64,000 nt of DNA, taken from NCBI GenBank assembly GCA_001599935.1, contig BCIJ01000001.1, forward strand, positions 188,277 to 252,276. The letters are read 5' to 3'. Below are positions 25,871 through 38,041 of the stretch, piece after piece; within the stretch, counting starts at the first letter, position 1, and each line of letters starts with the position of its first letter. This stretch comes from Holtermannia corniformis. Its lineage: Eukaryota > Basidiomycota > Tremellomycetes > Holtermanniales. A program made the translations under genes and the position numbers. Below the pieces are notes generated by a model. The model ran no database searches. It worked only from the letters and a program-made list of their open reading frames with translations, and was not told the DNA's origin.

Positions 25871-27080
25871 ACTTTACACGCTGTCAGCTCCTTATTCGCC
25901 GTGCGCAGGCGAAAGAACAAACGTAGCCTCCATCACGACGGCGACACCTCGAGGCCGGATGGCCTCCATGACAGCCAGCGCGACTTGTTTCGTCAACCGT
26001 TCTTGGACTTGCAACCGGCGTGAAAACGTCTCGGCGATCCGCGCGAGCTTGGACAGGCCGAGCACGAGCTTGTTCGGGATGTAGCCGATTGAGATCTGCG
26101 CGGGGCGTCAGCGAGCGGGGAGTAGGACGAGACGGAGACAGACCTTGCCGGTAAAGGGGACCAAGTGGTGTTCGCAGAGTGAAAAGACGTCAATGTCGCG
26201 CACAATGACCATTTCCTCGTGGTCTTCTGCGAACACGGCGTCGTTGATCACATCTAGCCTGCATCAGCGCACGCCATGGCCACGCCCAAGCCCGACCGAC
26301 CGGTCAAGCGCTCCTCGTAGCCTTTGGTCATCCACAGCAGCGCTTTCGCATAGCGTTCCGGGGTGCGTTGGAGCCCCTCGCGATCCGGGTCTTCACCGAT
26401 ACATTCGAGCACTGTGCGGAGGGCACCCGAGAGCTTGAGTAGGTTTGCAGACGACTCGGACGGTGTGGAATGAAGGCGGAGGTGGGTTGATTTGGCTGCG
26501 TGCGATTAGCGCCTATGACATGGGATTGGGGAAAGTACACACCTGGCCAGCCTAAACCGTGCGCGTCTGGGATAGGCGATTCGAGACCCCTGTGACCTCG
26601 ACCACCGAGGTTGAGGTTATGGATCGAGCTGATAGCCGAAGCGGGGATCTCCAAGATCTGTTCTCCCTCCTCCTCTTCAGTCTTTGCCTGAGCTCGTCCC
26701 GGCCAAGCCAAGCTCTGGCTCGGTCCCGGACTCTCGACCGTCGGTGTCGTCGTCCCACTCGTCGGCCTAAACCCATAGCCCTCACGCCTAGGCCGGTCAC
26801 TGAACGACTTTGTATACTTTTCATCCACCTGCTGCAACGCCTTGGTGCCTCTGACTTGCAACGTCTCGTCCTGCGCCTGCTGCATCGTGCTCCCTGCGTG
26901 GCTGAGGGACGGAGAGCCCGACGCGAGCGGGTTGGCCGTCGCCGGTGGAGAGCGCGCGTTCCCACCGAGTCTCCCGCGTTCCCAGCTACCGGTCGATGCC
27001 TCTCCGAGTGCGCTCAGTTTATCAGCCTGGCGCTGTGGGATCGCCTGTGGTTGCCCTGGGATCGGTTGCGGGCTCGCCAT
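25674..27080 (-). CDS. FOL2: GTP cyclohydrolase I
   Basis: Catalyses GTP to 7,8-dihydroneopterin triphosphate, the first step of folate and pterin synthesis, as a cytosolic homodecamer. The catalytic domain (about 25674-26470) shows [32 protein letters not shown], the zinc site [39 protein letters not shown] and [16 protein letters not shown] [19 protein letters not shown]. The last exon gives [15 protein letters not shown] with TGA at 25674-25676. An N-terminal extension of about 200 residues rich in Ser/Pro/Gln ([16 protein letters not shown]...) precedes the core. The bacterial and human enzymes are shorter; the extension may be regulatory. Four or more introns. The RPL43 gene is divergent, 263 bp away. 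Confidence 0.96.
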
Positions 27081-27343
27081 GGCAGACGTTCAAGCTGGGA
27101 TCTGTAATCGGTTGGTGGTAATCTCGTTGAATGGCGCGATTACGGCAGTGCCACTTTTGCGCTCTAGCACTGCGCTAGCACGCTAATAACCCCCTTGCCG
27201 CGCTCGGCGTTTTCTCGCTTTCGGCGTTTCGCGGTGAGAAATTCACCCCCGTTTGGTCCCGTCGGTCGTCCCAGCCTGGTGCAGTCGGCAGAGCACTCGA
27301 GTGCGCCGTCGCAAGAGTCACCTTCAAGACCAACCTCTTCAAA

Positions 27344-28119
27344 ATGGTGGGTAGCGCTCGCTCGGACACACGTATGGGATGGGACGGGCAAGCGTGGACG
27401 ATGGGTGATCTTCAAGGGCCGACATGGACGATGGCAAGCTGGGCTATACGTGTGCACAGTGGCCGACGAGTGTCACAAGGTCAGCTGCATAAGCTAGATC
27501 ATTGTAATTGTCACTGGCTATCAGCACCTGTCTGCAACGCGACTAGCGGCTAGCTACCGATGTCTTTCGCCTTTGAAGACGCGACTCGATCCCATTCCCC
27601 GTCCCCTTTCCCGTGCACACACCTCATCACCCCGAACAAATGCTGACACGTTTGCAGACCAAGCGTACCAAGAAGGTCGGCGTGACCGGCAAGTACGGTG
27701 TCCGTTACGGTGCTTCGCTCCGTAAGACGTGAGTCGTTGCTCGTGGCGACGTGACCTCCTGTCCGGCGAATGATCTTAGTCCGTGCTGGACAGCACGGCA
27801 CTATCGTCAAGGATAGGAGGATCAGCGGGCCACGTTTCGACAAGCAGTGCAGAGCTAACGTGACCCTAGCGTTAAGAAGATGGAAATCACCCAGCACGCC
27901 CGGTACGCCTGCCCATCGTGCGGCAAGGTACGTTGTCCCCTCAATCACAGCGCGGCGCTTACACCCCCACAGCACGCCGTCAAGCGCACCGCCGTCGGTA
28001 TCTGGAAGTGCAAGGCGTGCGCCAAAGTGTACGCTGGTGGCGCGTACGCCCTCGGCACGCCCTCGGCCGCCACTGTGCGCTCGACCGTCCGTCGTCTGCG
28101 CGAGGTTGCAGAGTCGTAA
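27344..28119 (+). CDS. RPL43: Ribosomal protein eL43 (RPL37A/L43)
   Basis: Structural protein of the 60S ribosomal subunit. Four exons: 27344-27346 (the ATG alone), 27658-27728, 27870-27927 and 27973-28119. They give 92 residues, the usual length. The sequence [19 protein letters not shown], then CPSCGK and [19 protein letters not shown], contains the zinc-ribbon cysteines CxxC...CxxC. Introns 1 (311 nt) and 2 (141 nt) are long for this genome, as is common for ribosomal protein genes; intron 3 is 45 nt and stop-free in frame. Stop TAA 28117-28119. Confidence 0.97.
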
Positions 28120-28387
28120 ACGAGCAGACGCAGTGTATCACTTGAGCGACATGGATAGCTCTGGGATATGATTACACCGCAATGCGCTTGCTGATCGCTG
28201 GGGACAGTGCGAGTGCGCGCACGAGCTGCGACTGAACGTTGCGAGTGTCCATTACGGATTCCACATCTGACGTGGACTGCAACTCTGACCATGTGAACTT
28301 ACACTTGAGCATGACGCGAACCCAACTCGTGCACCGCCATCAATCACAAGAAAGGCTACATGCATCCGCTCAAGACACTACCACTGA

Positions 28388-31300
28388 TCACTTTTTCTCA
28401 TTCACGCTCCGGACCGCGCTCGACATGGCCGACATGAGCGAACTTGAAGGCCGAGAGCCCTTGCCGCGCGCACGGTCAATCTTGACAGCTGGGCCCTTTT
28501 TCGCTTCGGGCGCTTCTTCGGGCGTTGCGACGTCTGCCAGAGGCGTCAGCGGGTGGGCCATCAAACAACAGCTCGCATACCTTCGATGGGGCGCTTCTTT
28601 TCCTGTGCAGGGCTATCGGTTGCTGGCGCGGGCTTGATGGCGGGTGAAGCTGGGCGGACGGCGGGCGAGCTCGGTCGGACAGCTGGCGAGGCCGGTCGAG
28701 CGGGCGTGGACGATAGTTCTGGACGGTGCGGGAGGTTTGGTGGACGGCTTGATGAGGGCGCGGGTGGCGGGGCCATGCGCTCGATCCGTTCCGGCGCCCC
28801 ACCAGAGCGCTCACCTTTGCCGTTTGTATAGAGCCCGGCATGCGAGCTGACGGGCTTGGGTGGTAGACCGTGTGGCTGAGTAGGCGGTGCTCGAACGGGC
28901 ACCGGCGCGACGGTCTCGATCGGCCGGTTGACAGCAGCTGGCGCGGTGCTCGATGAACCGGTCGGAGGTTCGCGTCCGTTCGCGCCGCTACTCGGTCGAT
29001 CACTGATCGACGTCGTCCGATCCCGAGGCGCATCCCGCTCGCTTGGTCGACTTGACTCGGTCGGCGCACCGGGCAGCAGCTCGCGACTGCTGCTACCAAC
29101 CGGACGCTCACTCTCATTGCGACTTTTGCCGCGATCGACCTCGTCTCGGCGGCTGCGCGACTCACGGCTGGGCTCGGTCCCTCGGCGGCCGTCTCGGTCC
29201 CGACCATGCTCTCTTTCCCGCGCCGAGCCCCTCTCCGAGTCGCGACGCTCACGGCCCTAGAACAAGTTAGCGTCGCCACCCGGATGCAGGAATACTCACC
29301 TCATCCTCGCGACGGCGCCTCGAGCTGTCATCGCCAGTGCGGATCCGGTCTCGCTCACGACGACCATCCCTGTCCGCATCCTTGGTCCTCTCACGCTCCC
29401 GATCGCGGCGGTCGTCCCGCTCCTTGTCGCGTCCACTGTCCGTGCGCTTCGAGCGCGCACTATCCGAGTGACTGTACGGAGCATCGACAATACGATCTCC
29501 GTGCCGAGGCAAATCTGTGTCTCGGCCACCAGCGGGCTTGTCGTGCCGGCGTTCGCTGTCATTCTCAGCGACCGTCGACCGACGCGACGATTCTCTTGGC
29601 CTCGCATCACGATCTCGGTCATCGCGATGGTCACGGGCTGTGCGGTCATCTCGCCTACTGCGATCGTCTCTTACTCGATCGTCTCGCAGTCGCTCGTCTC
29701 GGCCTTTGTCCATGCGAGCTCGGTCATCACGCGCATCACGTCGCGATCGATCACTCGTCCTGCTCTCCACACTCGCACTGCGTCGGCGACTCAGGTGAGG
29801 CGGCAGAACCTCCTTTTCACGAGCTGGCGGTCGAACAACTGGCGGGGTGATGTCGCGCGATGGCACAGGAGTTGCAGACGCGCTGCCGACCTGGAACTTG
29901 CGCGCTCGAGCATCCAGGATACGTTGGTGCGCTAACCTTTCTGCTTCCGCGACGTCGACGGCGCCTGATCTCCGCGAACTGTCGCCATTGGCGGCAGCGG
30001 CACGGGTTGACTCTGCGCGCGGTTGGCTAGTGTCTGACCGGGTACTTTCAGTCCCACGACCTTGAGTCGCCTCGAGATGAGGCAGCGTGCGACGGGGTCC
30101 GCTTGGTGGAGTCACGTCAAGTCTCGAGCTCGACCCATTCGCCGAAGGGACCAGCGGGGAGCTCACAGGCGAGTCTGTTGGACGGCTGCGGCTCTCGGCA
30201 ACCCGCGCGCGCAGAGCGGCGGCCTCTGGGTTTACTGCAACCGCGTCCCGAGCGGGAGACGCAGGCACACGAGACGAGTTTGTGCGCGGGAGACCGCGAG
30301 AGGCGGCGGGTCCGGTCGGGATCGGATGAGCGGGTGACGCAGTGCCAGCAGATGCTACCGGAGCTGATGCTTGAGGCGGGTCGACTTCCATGGCCGTGGA
30401 GGCACTTGCAGCAGTCTCTGATGCCATTATCACGTCGGCAGGTGCTGCCTCTGCAGATTCAGCAGGGGGCGCGACCGGCAGAGCTCCGCCAGCAGGCTGG
30501 TCTGCTGTCAGCGACCGGAGATCTTATATAGACAGCACTTACAGGACAAAAGGCGACCTGTGACAGCCACGGCCGAGCTTGGCGCTTCTGCGTGAGCTGC
30601 GATTGGTAGCTGTTCGAGAGTGAGTTGCGGGTCCATCAAATCAACTTCTCCGACGTACGAGTTGGCAAGGTTTTGGATGTCTTCCCTGATACTGCTCGCA
30701 TCCTCGCCAGTCTTCAAGGTCCCATCGGCCTGCACGCGAGTTCCAGTGTATGGCTGAAGCGCGTGGAGGACTTCCTTGCCGGTGAGTTCTTCGAGCGGGA
30801 ACTGATCCAAGACCTTTTGCGCGATTGTAATGCCGTTGAAGACATGTCGGTAGTCAGACTGATGCAAGCAACTTTTGATTGCCTACACATGTATTAGCAG
30901 ATATCTTGAGACGGGCAAAGGCACATACCTGAGCGAGGTTCTTGTGGACCTTGAGGATCCATCGACGATAGTCATTCCACGACATGTGCACAATCTCATC
31001 CTGCCCGTCTGCACCCTTGTTGCGTCGGACAAAACCAGGCAACGACGGGCTATTGGGATTGGCCTTGTTCCGTCCGATGCCTAGCGCGCTGGTGTTGAAC
31101 TCGGTTTCATCATGATGCCACTTGTTGAGGTCGGTAAGGATGACCAACAGACACCGTCCAAGGTTGCGCGCTTCATTGTCGGTACAGGTGTAGATTGTCG
31201 CAGCAAGCTGGTCGGAGAAGAACTGGAGAGGCGTCAGTATGAATGGCGTTGTCGACTGGTTACATACGTGGTCATACGCGTACAGCGCTGAGAAGCCTTG

Positions 31301-34300
31301 GCAGCCGTAGGAATGCAGCTTTGTGATGATCCTGGGCACGTATGAGGCGTCCGCAGGGGACAGGATAGCTCTTGGGAAGAAGCAGCGCTGATATAACTCC
31401 CGTGTCAGGCGTCGTTGGTCGGGCAATGTTGTGCCATCTGCCGTCGTCAGTCCGAACCCGCACCAAGCATGTCCACTCACAGCCATCAAACCACCGCGCA
31501 GCTCGTTTGCTAAGCAACTTGCTGTACAAGTGCTCTGCGCGCTCCTGCTGCTCCTCGAATTCCTTCTCGAGGTCTTTGACTCGCGTAGAGAACCGCAAGG
31601 CCTCCTTCCGGATGTCCTCTAGACGCGGAAATCGACCGTTAGACAACGGCCGCCATTTGGCAATCTCCTCGGCCGTCTTCCTCAGCCGGGCAATAGTCGT
31701 GTTGTAGCATTCGACCGGCACGTCCAGATCGGGTCGTGACATCTGCCAGAAGACGATATAGAACGGAGGTCTGTTGACGAATCAGCAGTGCGGTACGGCA
31801 GTGCGGTACTACAAACGGGAGGACGATCTGATTCTTGACTGGATCCGTTGGTAGGATCTCGTTGGCTTCCAACATGACCTTGTGCAATGCGGCAGGCCAC
31901 CAAGCTTTCCGCGGCTATCGCAGTGCGTTAGTCGATAGCTCGGATCGGGGTCGTAAACATGCCTTGACGACAGCAGCTTCCACCTCCTTCTCGACCTCTT
32001 GCTCGACCTCTTGCTCAGACTGCTTGACGGCCGCCTCCTGGCCGGTACCATTCGCCGCCTCTGTATCCGCCTTTGCGCGCCCAGCTGCTGCCTTGGCGGC
32101 CTCAAGCTTGCGCTGCAGCTGATCGCGGTCAAGCTGTACCTGTCCCCGCTCCAGCTTGTCCCCGCGTTTAAACTCGGCTGTGAGCTTTGTGCGGAGCATG
32201 TGGAACGCAATCGGCTCGCTGAGGTGGAAAGCACGGACGAGCTCCTCGAGACCAGGCAGCATCTCGATGTGCTCGTCTTCCGAGAACTGATCCGCGAGCA
32301 GCGCACTGTACTGGAGAAAGACGTCGTGCGCCTACCGAGACTGTCAGCTGTGTTCCCCAGATGAACAAGGCACGCACATCGTCAAAGCTAATCGCCATGG
32401 CTTTGGCAGGGTAATCGACCATTTGCGCCAAACTGCCCTTCCTCGCTTGCGCCAACGCGACCCAGATTGGCATCGCAAGCTTGGTCGCACGGAGCGCGTC
32501 GGCCAAACGCTTCAAGCTGCGCTTCGTCGGTGCCGCCGCTTTGGTCTGGGCCCCAGCCTCGCGGATGGCGATCGAAACCTCGACATGAACAGGTTTAGGA
32601 AACGCTTCGCGCGTCTCATACAGCGCTTCGCGAACGAGCTCTGGCCCGCCCGCAAGCATGGCGAATTGCGTCGCGGAAAGAGAGCTGTTCCCCAGCGGCT
32701 CGTCGCCGCTCATGATCGTGATCAGGTTACCCAGTACGACCAAATCGCCAGGGAGTCGCGACTGCAGCCGGTTCGTGATGAACTGAATGATCGGATCGAG
32801 CTCGATCCCGTGATGGCGCCGACAGGCCTCGCCCAAGAACTTTGACAAATCTGATCGGCCGTGTCAGTCTCGTCTTGCCATCTTCCCCTCGTCTTGACGC
32901 ACTTTGCACATGCGCCGCCTTGGCCTCTGCTTGCGCCTGCGTCTTTGGCGGTGCCGCGAGCTCATCCAGCACCGCAAACGTGACGACGTCGTATGCGATC
33001 GGCGGCATATACCTCATTGCCTCGGGCACGACTTGGCCCGTGATAGCGTACGCCTTGACTTGATCCATAATCACACGCCACATTGCGCACGGGTTGGATT
33101 GAGCGACTTTGGCGAGGATCCGACCAGACGACTTGTAGTCTGTCTTTGTGAGTTTGCGCATCGCGACTTTGGTCGTGCGTTCAGCGTCGTACGCTGCGAG
33201 CGTCATGGCGGACACTTGGCGGCCGTTGGTTGTACTGGCAATCACGTCGCGCCATTCGCCGTAGAGCGAGTAGCGGACATGGTAGGGGAGGTAGCGAAGA
33301 AGGTCCCAGATCTCGCGAGCGTACGCCGAGTTGGAGTCGGACAAGGACATGCTGGGCAGCAAGAAGGATCGTAGCAAGAGGAGCCAGGGTGCCATCTCCT
33401 GCTTCGTCGGCTGTCCCCGTCAGCTATCTCCCCGTGTTCGAGCAGCAAACTCACTACTAGGAGCTTCTCATCGTCCAGCGGCCGGACCGAAAAGATCGGC
33501 GCCGGTGCACCCAGTCTCGCCGCAACGCCTGCCGCCGGCACCTGTTCCATCTGATTCGCGCGCTCCTTTTCTGCGCGATAGCGCGCAAAGCAGCTAGCAG
33601 CGATCCGGCAGATCTTTGTCGCAAACACTATATCCCTCGATCCCATCCCGCCAATGAGCTTGAACAGTTTGGACCCTCTTGTCCAGAGCTCGTCTGGCGT
33701 TTGCCATGTGCTGAGATCCTGTGCCCAAGCTGGGTAAAAGTACTCGAATTCCTCGATTGACGTTGAGGGTGGTAGTGGGATGATGTGGGTTGGAGTTGTG
33801 CGCTTGACGGGCGATGGTAAGAATGTGTTTTTAGGCTTCGAGAGGTCCCATTCGTCTCCGCTTTCACACGCCGGCCTGCTGATCCCTTTGTAGACTGGCT
33901 CGACGACAACCGCCAGGAGCCGCAACAAGTGATCCGACGCGGCCGGGTGCGACTGCGCAAGCGACGGGCTGCTGGCCAGTATAAAGTAAGCCGGAGGGAG
34001 GTAGCCGAGTCCCAAGAACGCTTGCAACAGCTGAATGCGCTGCTCTGGGACCTGCTTGGGCTTGGCTGGTCCCGCGGGGGCGACCGTTGCGGCGTTTGGT
34101 GCAGACAAAGTCGAACTAGTAGCGGCATCAGGCTCTTCTGTCAATGCTGCTGCGTTGGCTAGAGCGTTACTGGCGCCACTGCCGGCCTTTGCGCGAATGT
34201 CGTCCGTGTACTTTTGTGCAATGGCGGCCAGCTGGGCCTCGTCGGGCGCAAGCTATGGGCGTCAGCATCCCCCTCGCAAAGTTAAAGCCACTACTTACGA

Positions 34301-35463
34301 ATGGCAAGAGATCTAGCGTCCGCACGAGACCCTCTTTGACGAGCAGCGCGGCAACGTAAATCAGACCTATAGGGGTCGGGACCTCGTTGTCGTCGCGCTG
34401 CACGTCGTCAGTACTTCGAAAAACCTGAACGCGCCCGACGCACCTGATAATCTGCAAACTTGAACCCCAAGACCTCTGCGAGCACTCGATCGCCCGTCTC
34501 GGCGAGCAGCAGAGGCTCAAACTTGTCGGCGTCGAGCTGAATGACCTCTCTCGCTTTGCCCTTTGACGCTGCGCGGCCCCACGGCGTGCACTGGATCACT
34601 TTGATCCAATAAGCCCACTGATCCTCAAACGTGCTCGCAAACACATCGAGCATGACATCGAGCACGCGCGTGGGCGACAGGTTGAAGTAGCCCATGACGG
34701 TCTCGCACCGGATCCACGTGTCTTGAGGGGATATGCTAGGTTCGGACAAGACGAGGACGAGGGCGGAAAAGCCTTCGGAAGACTCGCGGAGAAGGTTGTG
34801 CTTGAGTTGGCGGATGACGGCGTTTGTATACCGTCTTGTGTGCAGGCGTTGAAGGGCGACGACGGGGTAGTGGGGTTGGAGGAGACCAAGGTGGGGAAAG
34901 TGGGAGAGGCTGAGGAGGAGCGAGGGCAGGTGCTGCGGCATGACTTTGGACGACTATGTTGTGTGAGACGTGTTGAGATCGGCTGGGTAGCACCGGTGAC
35001 TGACTAGGAGAGCTTTGACGACCTCGAGGGCTTTGCTCGGTGCTCTTGCTGTGTCCGCTGTGACTCCCTTGCCACTACCGATTTTGACGAGGTCCTTGGT
35101 GTCCTCGATTTCCTGCTCGATTGTCTCGGTCACATCGAGGAGGGTTTCGAGCAGGTCCTCATTATCCTTGGCGGCCTCTGTCACCACAGCTACAATTTGT
35201 TCAACCGAGAGCGACGCAGCGTTGAAGAGTGTACGAAGCGCAAGGTGCGTCGGCAGCGTGGCTAGTAGGCTCGATGTTGCAGGTTGGGACGATGGGCGCA
35301 GCAACTCAAGACTACGATGGCAATGTCAGTCCTGTCCATCGCAGCATCGCAAGCATCACGATACATACACGGCTGCTTTGCCTCCTTGCTCCCAGTCCCG
35401 AATAGCTGCCTGGACCCTTTGGACGACTGGAGCCAACAGGGTACCGGCACTGAACGACGCCAT
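28388..35463 (-). CDS. THO2: THO complex subunit 2 (Tho2/THOC2)
   Basis: Largest subunit of the THO/TREX complex, which couples transcription elongation with mRNP assembly and export and prevents R-loops. Start MASFSAGTLLAPVVQRV at 35463. The N-terminal and middle THOC2 domains (about 31700-35300) include PEQRIQLLQAFLGLGYLPPA, IWDLLRYLPYHVRYSLYGEW and HPSVH-like IKAYAITGQVV-type blocks. The C-terminal Tho2 domain (about 30560-31480) includes RCFFPRAILSPADASYV, FHHDETEF-like WHHDETEFNTSALGIG, and MSWNDYRRWILKVHKNLAQ. A long low-complexity tail (28390-30430) is rich in RD/RS/ER dipeptides, e.g. RDDRSRRDDRTARDHRDDRD, resembling the charged RNA-binding tails of this family. A last intron joins RPIE to DVATPEEAPEAKK, and the stop lies at 28388-28390. 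About 2,000 residues. Confidence 0.93.
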
Positions 35464-35837
35464 GGTGCCGTTTCACTTCCGGCAGCTGATGCGTACAGAC
35501 GACGACGGTCTGTACACTGTGCGCCGTGTTTCTACCGCCGTTGTGGTCTGTGGGATGCGTTCTTGCGAGTGGGATGGTGCGTTGTCGAGTGCATAGTGGT
35601 GCAGTGGAGGAATCGGAAAGAAACACTAGCGGGAATCGCGGCAATCACATGAAAGTGCGCGGTTCACTCGATTGCCGCTCGGCCGACCAAAAGTCACCAA
35701 AGCTGCACTCGCTCAGCTCACCGTACGCCAGCAAGACGGTCACAGAGGTAGGGCAGCATCGTACGCGATCACAGAACAATAGTGGGGTCACAAGGAGTAT
35801 CATCCCGAGCTAGCGCAACCGCACAGACCGGCCGACA
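35464..35837. promoter_or_regulatory. Divergent promoter region THO2 / PET8
   Basis: 374 bp between two divergent start codons. A perfect hairpin-forming inverted repeat lies at 35493-35515, very close to the THO2 ATG (annotated separately). I see no other RNA gene, box or repeat here. Confidence 0.5.
35493..35515 (-). promoter_or_regulatory. Perfect 8-bp inverted repeat just upstream of THO2 ATG
   Basis: GTACAGAC (35493-35500), a 7-nt spacer GACGACG, then GTCTGTAC (35508-35515). The proximal arm is 30 nt from the THO2 start codon, so if transcribed it forms a stem-loop in the 5' leader. As DNA it could also be a dyad binding site. Confidence 0.6.
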
Positions 35838-36990
35838 ATGACCGACTCTTCGGCGGCATCCACATCGTCCGTCGGCAGTCCCATCGTCCCGCCATCCTTC
35901 CAACGCTCGCTTGTAGTGCGTATCTCTCAACCATCTACAACGCACATATCTGCGGCTGATCCACAACAGGCTGGCGCACTCTCGGGTCTCTCTGTCGACC
36001 TCCTCTTCTTCCCCCTCGATACCGTCAAGACCCGACTGCAGTCATCAACCGGCTTTTGGAAAGCAGGCGGTCTCAACGGCATCTACAAGGGTGTAGGCAG
36101 CGTCGGCGCGGGCAGCGCACCAGGCGGTACGGGCTGTATGCTCGCTACCGGTTGTGACTGACACCGAGCAGCGGCCGCGTTCTTCACCACATACGAGTCT
36201 CTAAAGGACTCACTGCCCGCTTCGTCGAGCGTATTCGCCAACTCGCCAGCATTGACGCACATGACGGCTGCTTCGGGAGGTGAACTGGTGCGTACGCCGC
36301 GAGCTCTCATCCGACGGCACGAATGACCTCTGAGGTCGCGTGCCTCGTCCGCGTCCCAACCGAGATCGTCAAGTCGCGTACGCAAACGTCGGCCTATGGC
36401 GCCGCGTCCACCTCGTGGTCCTCGGCCCGACAGCTGTTTGCAATCGAAGGTCTCCGAGGGTTCTATCGCGGTTTCGGCATCACCATCGCCCGAGAGGTCA
36501 GCGCCCGGGATAGGTAGGAGGGATCACTGACCTCGGTCTGTAGATCCCGTTCACGTCGATCCAGTTTCCGCTGTACGAGGCTATGAAGGGTTTCCTCAAG
36601 GACCACTACCTCGGTCGGAAACCGCTTGCGCATGAGGCGGCGGGTTGCGGCATGGTCGCTGGCGGGGTCGCGGCCGCCTTGACAACGCCACTCGATGTCG
36701 TCAAGACGCGAGTGATGCTTGAAGCAAAGGTAGACTTTTTGTGTCATCAATGTGTATCACTGCTGACCTCTCAGACCGTCGAGGGCGCCGCAAGCAGCCA
36801 GTTTACACCCTCGGTACTGTCACTACCACCGCGGCTACTGCATATTCTACGAAACGAGGGCTTCAACGCGCTCTTCGCCGGCGTCGTCCCTCGGACAATG
36901 TGGATCTCGTTGGGCGGTGCCGTCTTCTTGGGTGTGTACGAGGCAGTGATCGGGGCTACGGCGGTGGTAGAGGACGCCAAGGAGGTATAA
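35838..36990 (+). CDS. PET8: Mitochondrial S-adenosylmethionine carrier (Pet8/SAMC)
   Basis: Mitochondrial carrier family protein of the inner membrane that imports S-adenosylmethionine. Three tandem carrier repeats are seen, each with the P-x-[DE]-x-x-[KR] signature: [13 protein letters not shown] (about 36010), [13 protein letters not shown] (about 36355) and [13 protein letters not shown] (about 36690). The sequences [36 protein letters not shown] and [18 protein letters not shown] are those of the SAM carrier subgroup. Start ATG 35838, stop TAA 36988-36990. Introns are short; the one at 36730-36774 is 45 nt, in frame and stop-free. About 280 residues, the normal carrier size. Confidence 0.95.
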
Positions 36991-37113
36991 TCGTATCTGC
37001 ATAATCTGCCACACCGGTCCTAGCACCGGTATTGCTTGCCGAGTGCTAGCGCCTCGTGTTGAACCATCGGCAACGCAACGCATGCTGCTCTTTTCCTGTC
37101 GAGATCCGCAAGT

Positions 37114-37946
37114 ATGGCAGAGGAAGCAGCACCTCTCGAGGACGTAGCAGTAGATGAGAGCACGAGGACGTCACTCGAGACCGTGACCGAAGGCGAGCAG
37201 CTCAACCCAGTCGAGCCATCGCAACCGCATCCGTTGAGCCATCCATGGACCCTCTTCTTCTCCAACACGGGCATCACCAAAGACACGACGCACTCGCGCA
37301 AGTCTAGCGTGTCCACCACCCCAAACCCCAACGACTCCACCGCCGCACTCTACTCGCACGGGCTAGCGCCTCTGTTCACGGCCCACACGCTAGAAGACCT
37401 CTTTGGCGCCTGGAAGGCCTTACGACGAGGTGTCGCGCTCAAGACGGGCAACGGTGCCAAACTCGAACCCGAGGGCGACAAGATCGAGGCCGGGGATGAA
37501 GGCCTCGGACTGAGAGTCTTGGTCGCCGATTCAAACTTTCACTTCTTCAGGCAAGGCGTTCGGCCCATGTGGGAGGACAAGATGTGCGCCAAAGGCGGCC
37601 GCTTGACCATTTCTTGTAATCGCGCAGTGGTACGCGTTCTGTCCGGCCGTGTAGGATACAGCGCTGAACGCCGTCATAGCTCGACTCGGTCTTTTTCAAC
37701 TTGGTGCTCTTGCTCGCTGGCGCGACACTGGAACAAGACTGTCCCCCTCCACCGCCCCAACCACAGCACGTCGACTTGACGACCAACCTCATCTGCGGCG
37801 TCGTTGCTAATCGACGAGCACGCGGAGACCGGATCGAGATCTGGCTGGGCGGCGAGACGGTCCCGGACCCAAGCTGGGTCGAGCACGTCCGAGAATACGT
37901 CGCAAAGGCGCTGGCGGTCGACGTTGGCAAGTGGCGAAAGTTCTAG
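37114..37946 (+). CDS. eIF4E-like cap-binding protein, class II (4EHP)-like and divergent
   Basis: Member of the eIF4E family, which binds the mRNA 5' cap. Two exons join at an intron of about 50 nt (about 37630-37679, giving NRAVLDSVFFNL). HPLSHPWTLFF begins the fold; HTLEDLFGAWKAL, FHFFRQGVRPMWEDKMCAKGG, ICGVVANRRARGDRIEIWLGG and WRKF follow. The two cap-related tryptophans in PMWED and IEIW are kept. The first cap-stacking tryptophan (KTW in eIF4E1) has no counterpart; a Ser/Thr-rich insert and a Tyr (ALYSHGL) lie there, as in class II proteins. The dorsal Trp used to bind eIF4G (VEDFW) reads LEDLF, and GGRW reads GGRL. It may therefore be a translational repressor rather than the main initiation factor (inference). 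Start ATG 37114, stop 37944-37946; about 260 residues. Confidence 0.85.
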
Positions 37947-38041
37947 TATGAGCACGTAAAGGGGTAACACGCTGCATCGCACGGGATAATGGGCATCACG
38001 CATGCATTTAATCGGGATACAACGCCAAACGTCATCTGCAA

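Noticed and set aside
28561..28563. THO2 stop after RPIEGMRAVV
   Set aside because: It lies in an intron (GTATGC donor, GCTGAC branch, GGCAG acceptor); splicing continues the frame with DVATPEEAPEAKK to a stop at 28388.
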